From: an uncultured Lentisphaerota bacterium
Lineage (GTDB): Bacteria > Verrucomicrobiota > Kiritimatiellia > CAIQIC01
Assembly (NCBI GenBank): GCA_903912445.1
Contig: CAIWHP010000112.1
Coordinates: 1-64,000 of the forward strand
DNA: 64,000 bases
Reading direction: 5' to 3'
Part shown: positions 57,886 to 64,000 of the stretch, piece by piece
Position numbering within the stretch: the first letter of the stretch is position 1
Layout of the letters: every line of letters starts with the position of its first letter
Position numbers and translations under genes: made by a program
The notes under the pieces: model-generated
Database searches by the model: none
What the model was told of the DNA's origin: nothing
The model's input: the letters and a program-made list of their open reading frames with translations, nothing else

Positions 57886-59004
57886 TCAGCCGAGGTGGCC
57901 GCCGACGAGATGCCCGAGGAGGTAGGTGACCGCTGCGGCGGCGAGGCCGATGAGCACCTGCCGCAGGCCGGACCAGAACGCGGAGCGGCCCGTCATCAAG
58001 GTGATGGCCGCGCCGATGGTGAACAGGCCGATGGCGCTGGCCGCCGCGCTCCAGAGGACGCCGCGGGTGCCGCTGGTGAAGAAGAACGGCAGCAGCGGGA
58101 TGACCGCGCCGAGGGCGAAGAGCAGGAACGAGGTGCCGGCGGCTTCCCAGGCGGAGCCGCCGAGCTCGTCCGGGTCAATGCCCAGCTCTTCACGCGCCAG
58201 CGTGTCCAGCGCGTTGTCTTTGTCGGAGAGCAGCCGTTCGGCGAGTTTGCGCGCCTCGTCGGCAGGCAGACCCTTGGCCTGATAGATGAGCGCCAGCTCT
58301 TCCATCTCCTCTTCGGGCGCCTCGGCGAGTTCGTCGGCCTCGATCTTGATCTGGTGCGTATACAGCTCACGGGCACTCTGCACGCTCAGCCATTCGCCGA
58401 GGGCCATCGAGCAGGCGCCGGCGACCAGGCCGGCCAGGCCCGTGACCACGATCGAGCCCCCGGCCAGCTGGGCGCCGGCGACGCCCATGATGAGGCTGAA
58501 GTTGGAGAGCAAGCCATCGTTCGCGCCGAGCACGGCGGCGCGCAGCGCATTGCCGCCGGCCTTGTGGCGGCCCTCGAGCTTGGCGACATCGCCGCCGCTG
58601 ATCTGGGTATTTTCCGCGAGCGCGCGGAACATGCGGGCGTGGCCGCGTTCATCGCGCGCCATGCCCTGCACCGTCCGGTCGGGATCGCCGGCATACTCGC
58701 TGCCGGCATCGCGTTCGATATCCGCGAGCGTGGGCAGCACCAGCGCGGGGCCCCAGCGGCGGGCGAGCCAGCCCAGCACATGCGTGCGCCAGTTCAAGCG
58801 GATCGCGGGCACGCTAACGCCGGCCTCGCGCAGACGTTGTTCCCAATGCGCGGCGTGGCGGCTCTCGGTGGCGGCGAGCTTGGTGTAGAGCTGGGCGGCT
58901 GGCGCCTGCGGATCGGCCTCGGCCAAGGCCTGGTAGAGCGCCGCGGCATTGCGCTCCGCGGTGAGGCTTTGTTGCCAGCGTTGTCGATCAGAGGGCACGC
59001 TCAT
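57886..59004 (-). CDS. Ferritin-like domain fused to VIT1/CCC1 transporter (MbfA-type)
   Basis: 372 residues. The N-terminal 140 are a rubrerythrin/ferritin-like four-helix bundle with metal ligands Glu17, Glu47-x2-His50 and Glu119-x2-His122 (ARDERGH). From about 150 the VIT1/CCC1 domain begins with GANDGLLSNFSLIMGVAGA, followed by a long acidic cytoplasmic loop and paired helices near the end. MbfA-type proteins export iron or manganese and protect against peroxide. Position beside ahpC supports that role. Confidence 0.92.
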   Translation of the reverse strand: MSVPSDRQRWQQSLTAERNAAALYQALAEADPQAPAAQLYTKLAATESRHAAHWEQRLREAGVSVPAIRLNWRTHVLGWLARRWGPALVLPTLADIERDAGSEYAGDPDRTVQGMARDERGHARMFRALAENTQISGGDVAKLEGRHKAGGNALRAAVLGANDGLLSNFSLIMGVAGAQLAGGSIVVTGLAGLVAGACSMALGEWLSVQSARELYTHQIKIEADELAEAPEEEMEELALIYQAKGLPADEARKLAERLLSDKDNALDTLAREELGIDPDELGGSAWEAAGTSFLLFALGAVIPLLPFFFTSGTRGVLWSAAASAIGLFTIGAAITLMTGRSAFWSGLRQVLIGLAAAAVTYLLGHLVGGHLG

Positions 59005-59053
59005 GGTTCTCCTCGGCCGGACGCCATGCAGATAAACAGATGGGGCGCTGAAA

Positions 59054-60220
59054 TCAGTGCCGCATCTTGAGCATGGATTGGATCTGCTGAATCCGTTGCA
59101 GTTCGAAATCCGGGTTCATCTGCACGGAAGGACCGCTGGACTTGCCCGCCTTGGCCGACAGGTGCGGCAGGGTCACCTGGCGTTCCAACAGGGAAAACAA
59201 TTTTTGATGACGCACCCCTTCAAAACCGGGGTCCCGGAACCAAGGGGCCACCTTGGCGGCCCCGACGTTATAGATGGCTTGAATCAAGGTGGAGACCGCC
59301 TGCTCCACCATGGCTTGCTGGGCAAAGCACACGGCCATCTGGCGGTAGGCGTCGGCCTCGTCAGGCTTTTTCTTGAGGATGCCCTCATAGATGACAAGGG
59401 CCTTGGCGTATTCCTTGAGCGCGAGCAGCACGTCCGCATACTGCTTTTGCGCACTCATGTTCTCCGGCTCCGCCACGGCCCACTTGCGGAAATGCGCGAG
59501 CGCCAAATCGAAGCGCTTGGCCTGAAAGGCAGCCACGCCTGCAATGCGGTGCGCTTCGGTGCAGTCCGGATCGGTCTCCATGATCCAGTTGGCCAGCGAC
59601 AGCGCCTGTTCATGCTGCTCGGCACGGGAATAGACGGTGGCCAACATTTGAATCGCAGCCTTGCGCTGCGGGTCCACCGTCAGCAGGCGTTGCAGCAAGT
59701 CGCGCGCGCGATCATTGGCGTCCTGCTGCACGCTCAGCTGGGCCGATTCGAACAACGCTTCGCTGTGATTGGGATTCGCGGCCAGAATCTCCTGCAGCAG
59801 TGCTCCGGCCGTGTCCCGCCGTCCCTTTTGAATCCACAGGCGGGCGTCGTGCAACTTTTCCCCGGCGTCCTTCCACTGCTGGATGGCCAGGCGCATCGCT
59901 TTCGAATCGTACACCGCTGCCCCGGGCAGGGCCGCTGGACGGTTCGTGACCGTAGCCCCCGCCACCATCCGCCGGCCGGTCCGCTCGGCAGAATTGCGCA
60001 TCAAAATAAGCGCGATGAACGCCGCTAAACCGACGGCATAGACCAGCGCCACCACCACCATGATGCGCCGCATCATGGCCCGCCGCTTACGCATCCCCTT
60101 GAGCTGTTTGAGGAGATCGCCGCCGAAAATGGAGGGTTCTTGCTGCTCCGCCGCAATCTCGTCGGCCAGTGAAGGCCGCGTTTCGCGGTGCGTATACAAA
60201 TTCCCCAAAACGTCTTTCAT
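59054..60220 (-). CDS. Membrane-anchored TPR protein
   Basis: 388 residues. A cytoplasmic N-terminus (Arg/Lys-rich from 42 to 52), one membrane helix at about 53-74, then at least five TPR-like repeats (GALLQEILAANPNHSEALFE, RDLLQRLLTVDPQRKAAIQ, AKALVIYEGILKKKPDEADAY) in the part outside the membrane. Probably a protein-protein scaffold at the envelope. It follows the BON gene by 49 bases on the same strand. Confidence 0.78.
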   Translation of the reverse strand: MKDVLGNLYTHRETRPSLADEIAAEQQEPSIFGGDLLKQLKGMRKRRAMMRRIMVVVALVYAVGLAAFIALILMRNSAERTGRRMVAGATVTNRPAALPGAAVYDSKAMRLAIQQWKDAGEKLHDARLWIQKGRRDTAGALLQEILAANPNHSEALFESAQLSVQQDANDRARDLLQRLLTVDPQRKAAIQMLATVYSRAEQHEQALSLANWIMETDPDCTEAHRIAGVAAFQAKRFDLALAHFRKWAVAEPENMSAQKQYADVLLALKEYAKALVIYEGILKKKPDEADAYRQMAVCFAQQAMVEQAVSTLIQAIYNVGAAKVAPWFRDPGFEGVRHQKLFSLLERQVTLPHLSAKAGKSSGPSVQMNPDFELQRIQQIQSMLKMRH

Positions 60221-60269
60221 GACATACTCTGCCGCTGGCCCCCGCTGCGGTTACCCTGCTGCCGCCCGG

Positions 60270-60560
60270 TCAGCGACGGAACGTCTGATCCTTCACCTCG
60301 ACCACGCCCGGGGTACTCTGCACGATGCTCTTGGCACGCGCCCGGAGCCCCTCGTCCGTAATCGAGCCACGCATGGTGGCCACACCGTTTTGAACGGTGA
60401 CCCCCAAGACCTGGCGACCGACCAGCTTGTCCTGATAGAGACGCTCGATCACAGACTGCGTCAGATTCTGGTCTTCTGTCGCGGGTTGCAAGGTGTCGCA
60501 CCCTGTCCACCCCGCCACAAGCACCGCCACCACCGCACAACCAAGCATCATTTTTTTCAT
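60270..60560 (-). CDS. Small BON-domain probable lipoprotein
   Basis: 96 residues. Signal with a weak lipobox (VAGWTGC, Cys21), then a single BON domain: LTQSVIERLYQDKLVG, VTVQNGVATMRGSITDEGLRARA, QSTPGVVEVKDQ. BON proteins (OsmY, DolP-like) bind membranes and stabilise the envelope under stress. A -10-like TATACT lies at 60578-60583, about 20 bases before the start, with GAGAGG as ribosome site. Confidence 0.85.
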   Translation of the reverse strand: MKKMMLGCAVVAVLVAGWTGCDTLQPATEDQNLTQSVIERLYQDKLVGRQVLGVTVQNGVATMRGSITDEGLRARAKSIVQSTPGVVEVKDQTFRR

Positions 60561-60617
60561 GACTTGCCTCTCGGTCAGTATAACACATCCGCCGCCCGTT
60601 CCAACTCCGAATCCGCC

Positions 60618-62459
<1,842 letters not shown>

Positions 62460-62504
62460 AACCCCGTCTCCGTTTCTCCGCCCTCATGCAAAACCACCAG
62501 CAAT

Positions 62505-62545
62505 GGCAAAGCGCCCTTCCAGCTATTACCAGAAGAGCGCTTGCC
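62505..62545 (-). terminator. Imperfect hairpin after the pseudopilin gene
   Basis: GGCAA-GCGC-CTTC pairs with GAAG-GCGC-TTGCC with single-base interruptions and a 12-base loop, 18 bases after the pseudopilin stop. The T content after it is modest, so partial read-through into glmS is likely. Confidence 0.4.
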
Positions 62546-62562
62546 GTTCGAACGCCTGCCGC

Positions 62563-63246
62563 CTACTTGGCGAACAGGATCGTATTCGTCGCGCCCACCA
62601 TGTTGAAATTGCTGGTGAGGACATCGGGCTTGTACTTGATGGCCGAGCCGCCCTTATAGACGGTGATCACGCCCTTGTTGCCGAACGGCGTGGCATTCCC
62701 TTGCGCATCCCTCGGCAGCAACAGGGGGATCAGGTTGATGCTGGGCTGGGCTGACTTCAGGTTTCCCGAAATGACCAGATTTTTGCTCCACAGCAAGGGG
62801 GTCTGGTCCGGGTCCTGGTCACCCAGGTCGGCGGACATGTTCCAGGCGTTGCAATCGCCGCCCTTGAGGACACCCTTCATGAAGGTGGCGGCGTTGGTGC
62901 TCTTGCAGACCTGAATCCCCGACGCCGAGAAAAACGAGTAATCCACCTTCATCGAGCCGCTGCTCACCAGGTTCGTGAAATACGCGCCGCAGCCCGGCCC
63001 GTTATATGTGGACGTATCCGGCCAGCTCGTACCCGCCGACGCCACGACAGCGCCGTCCAGCGTCCGGGCAAAGGCCGAGGTGAAGATCTGTTTGCCGTTG
63101 TTCAGGGTGCCCGTCATCTTGCCGTTCAACAGCGCATCGCTGACCGCCGGCACCAGCACCGCCGCCAAAATGGCAATGATCGAAATAACCACCAGCAACT
63201 CGATCAAGGTAAATCCACCCGCCAACCGCTTGCATATCTTTTTCAT
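62563..63246 (-). CDS. Type II secretion/type IV pilin-like protein (prepilin)
   Basis: 227 residues from the ATG at 63246. Class III signal MKKICKRLAGGFTLIELLVV, cut before Phe12 with Glu at +5 and a long hydrophobic alpha1 (VISIIAILAAVLVPA). The C-terminal domain is Gly/Asn-rich with two or three cysteines (GPGCGAYF, GIQVCKST, GGDCNAW). Such single pseudopilins are highly multiplied in Lentisphaerae, Kiritimatiellota and Planctomycetes and often have unknown roles. No secretion-machine genes are near. A good ribosome site (GAAAAGAGG) precedes the start. Confidence 0.85.
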   Translation of the reverse strand: MKKICKRLAGGFTLIELLVVISIIAILAAVLVPAVSDALLNGKMTGTLNNGKQIFTSAFARTLDGAVVASAGTSWPDTSTYNGPGCGAYFTNLVSSGSMKVDYSFFSASGIQVCKSTNAATFMKGVLKGGDCNAWNMSADLGDQDPDQTPLLWSKNLVISGNLKSAQPSINLIPLLLPRDAQGNATPFGNKGVITVYKGGSAIKYKPDVLTSNFNMVGATNTILFAK

Positions 63247-63344
63247 GCTCTGCCTCTTTTCCTGTTCATGTCGCACACGACCGGGGCAGACTTTACTCCC
63301 CACCGTGTAGGCCGTCAACATTTCCTGCACATTCGCGACGGCGC

Positions 63345-64000
63345 CTACGCGCGCTTGAGCGGCCTGTCCTTGGTGGCGCAGCCGCAGAGCACGCGGAAGA
63401 GGACCCACGCGCCGACGAAGGCGGCGAAGGTGAGCAGCGTATAGAGCCAGCCGCCGCCGCTGGTCTTGAAGCTCACCGTCAGCTCCGCGCCGGGCGTGAT
63501 CTGCAGCGGGCGCGCGAACTCGAGCACGCGGCCTTCCAACGGCATCGTCACGCGCAGCGCCGCCGCGTTTCCGCCCGCCGCCGCCTGCTGGTCGAGGATT
63601 TTCTCCGCGACAACATTCAGGCTGACGTTGTCCTTCGCGCTCAAGGATTGCTGCACCTGCGCGGCCTGCGCCGAAGTCCAGTTGTAGGCGTTCGCGCTGT
63701 TGCCCACCACCAAGGCGCCGTTGGCCACCAAGGTGCCGCCGTTGATGTTGAGCTGTTGCCCCTGCTGCGCGGGCTCCACGACCGCCAGGTTGTTGCCCAG
63801 CTTCAGCTCGTCGCGGCGGTTGACGAGGCCGACGACGGCCTGCTGCTTGGCGAGGTTGCGGTATTGCAGGCGCACGTCCTCGTTGTAGTCGGCCTTGCCC
63901 TGCGAATAGTAGAGCGCCGACTCGAAGGCCTGCCGCGCCTCCTGCTGCTGGCCCTTGCGCGCGAACTCTTCGCCCTTCTTGAGCGCGACCTCGGCGTTCT
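63345..64000 (-). CDS. Membrane protein C-terminus of unknown function (5' end outside window)
   Basis: The frame is open to the right edge, so at least 217 residues belong to a longer protein. The first visible part is a TPR-like stretch (KGEEFARKGQQQEARQAFES, RLQYRNLAKQQAVVGLVNRR), the middle is beta-rich (LEGRVLEFARPLQITPGAEL), and a single membrane helix (WLYTLLTFAAFVGAWVLFRVL) is followed by a short basic tail. I do not recognise the family. A tail-anchored envelope protein is likely. Confidence 0.65.
   Translation of the reverse strand, partial: NAEVALKKGEEFARKGQQQEARQAFESALYYSQGKADYNEDVRLQYRNLAKQQAVVGLVNRRDELKLGNNLAVVEPAQQGQQLNINGGTLVANGALVVGNSANAYNWTSAQAAQVQQSLSAKDNVSLNVVAEKILDQQAAAGGNAAALRVTMPLEGRVLEFARPLQITPGAELTVSFKTSGGGWLYTLLTFAAFVGAWVLFRVLCGCATKDRPLKRA

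Noticed and set aside
62460-62562. glmS ribozyme or riboswitch upstream of glmS
   Set aside because: The gap is only about 100 bases and shows no pseudoknot-like pairing of the ribozyme; only a modest hairpin is present.

Overview
The window is high-GC DNA, densely coded, most of it on the minus strand. The gene content points to a free-living, diderm, heterotrophic bacterium of the PVC group, most likely Verrucomicrobiota or Kiritimatiellota. It has a TonB receptor, many Tat- or Sec-exported carbohydrate-active enzymes (GH115, GH62, two sialidase-type propellers, a GH43-like propeller), a formylglycine-type sulfatase, a GFTLIE prepilin-like protein, and GlmS, RecA and CinA of ordinary type. 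The taxonomic call is inference; there is no rRNA or other marker long enough to fix it.

Layout. (1) 1-13.6 kb is a surface-glycan and deoxysugar cluster. On the plus strand are the end of a transketolase-type subunit, a ColD/RfbH-like sugar 3-dehydratase with His where aminotransferases have Lys, two polytopic membrane proteins and a polyprenyl-phosphate-type glycosyltransferase. Running towards them is a tight minus-strand operon of a GDP-fucose-synthase-like reductase, SDR, GHMP sugar kinase, two glycosyltransferases, a TylCIII-type C-methyltransferase and an FkbM methyltransferase. (2) 13.6-19.1 kb is housekeeping: a LarA-family protein, then galE and cinA-thpR-recA. (3) 19.2-44 kb is a catabolic region of exported enzymes, including the unit sulfatase/GH62/GH115 that suggests decorated glucuronoarabinoxylan as substrate, with a small accessory patch at 31.5-32.9 kb holding a BrnT/CopG toxin-antitoxin pair. 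(4) 44-51.6 kb holds a TonB receptor, YfiR and CHASE8 hybrid histidine kinase signalling operon, then a Dus enzyme coupled to a phosphoesterase. (5) 51.6-57 kb carries an OFA-type transporter, an exported sugar isomerase-like protein, an FAD oxidoreductase and a NapH-NapG-like fused iron-sulfur protein. (6) 57-64 kb carries AhpC, a ferritin-VIT iron transporter, TPR and BON proteins, GlmS, a pseudopilin and the end of another membrane protein.

The most striking feature is non-coding: about 30 copies of a 15-20 bp palindrome (consensus TTTTCCAAGCNTTGGAAAA) in eleven clusters from 14.8 to 57.1 kb. Within clusters the centres sit almost always 31-32 bp apart, three turns of B-DNA. Copies lie in gaps, form the tip of terminator-like hairpins and are also read through in frame inside cinA and the 5' ends of genes for exported proteins. 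The glycan cluster and the last 7 kb have none. A second genome-wide signal is a promoter layout in which a good -35, a 17 bp spacer and a -10 sit only 6-9 bp before the start codon, implying leaderless mRNAs for nine genes. Several other short intergenic repeat families fill the remaining gaps.
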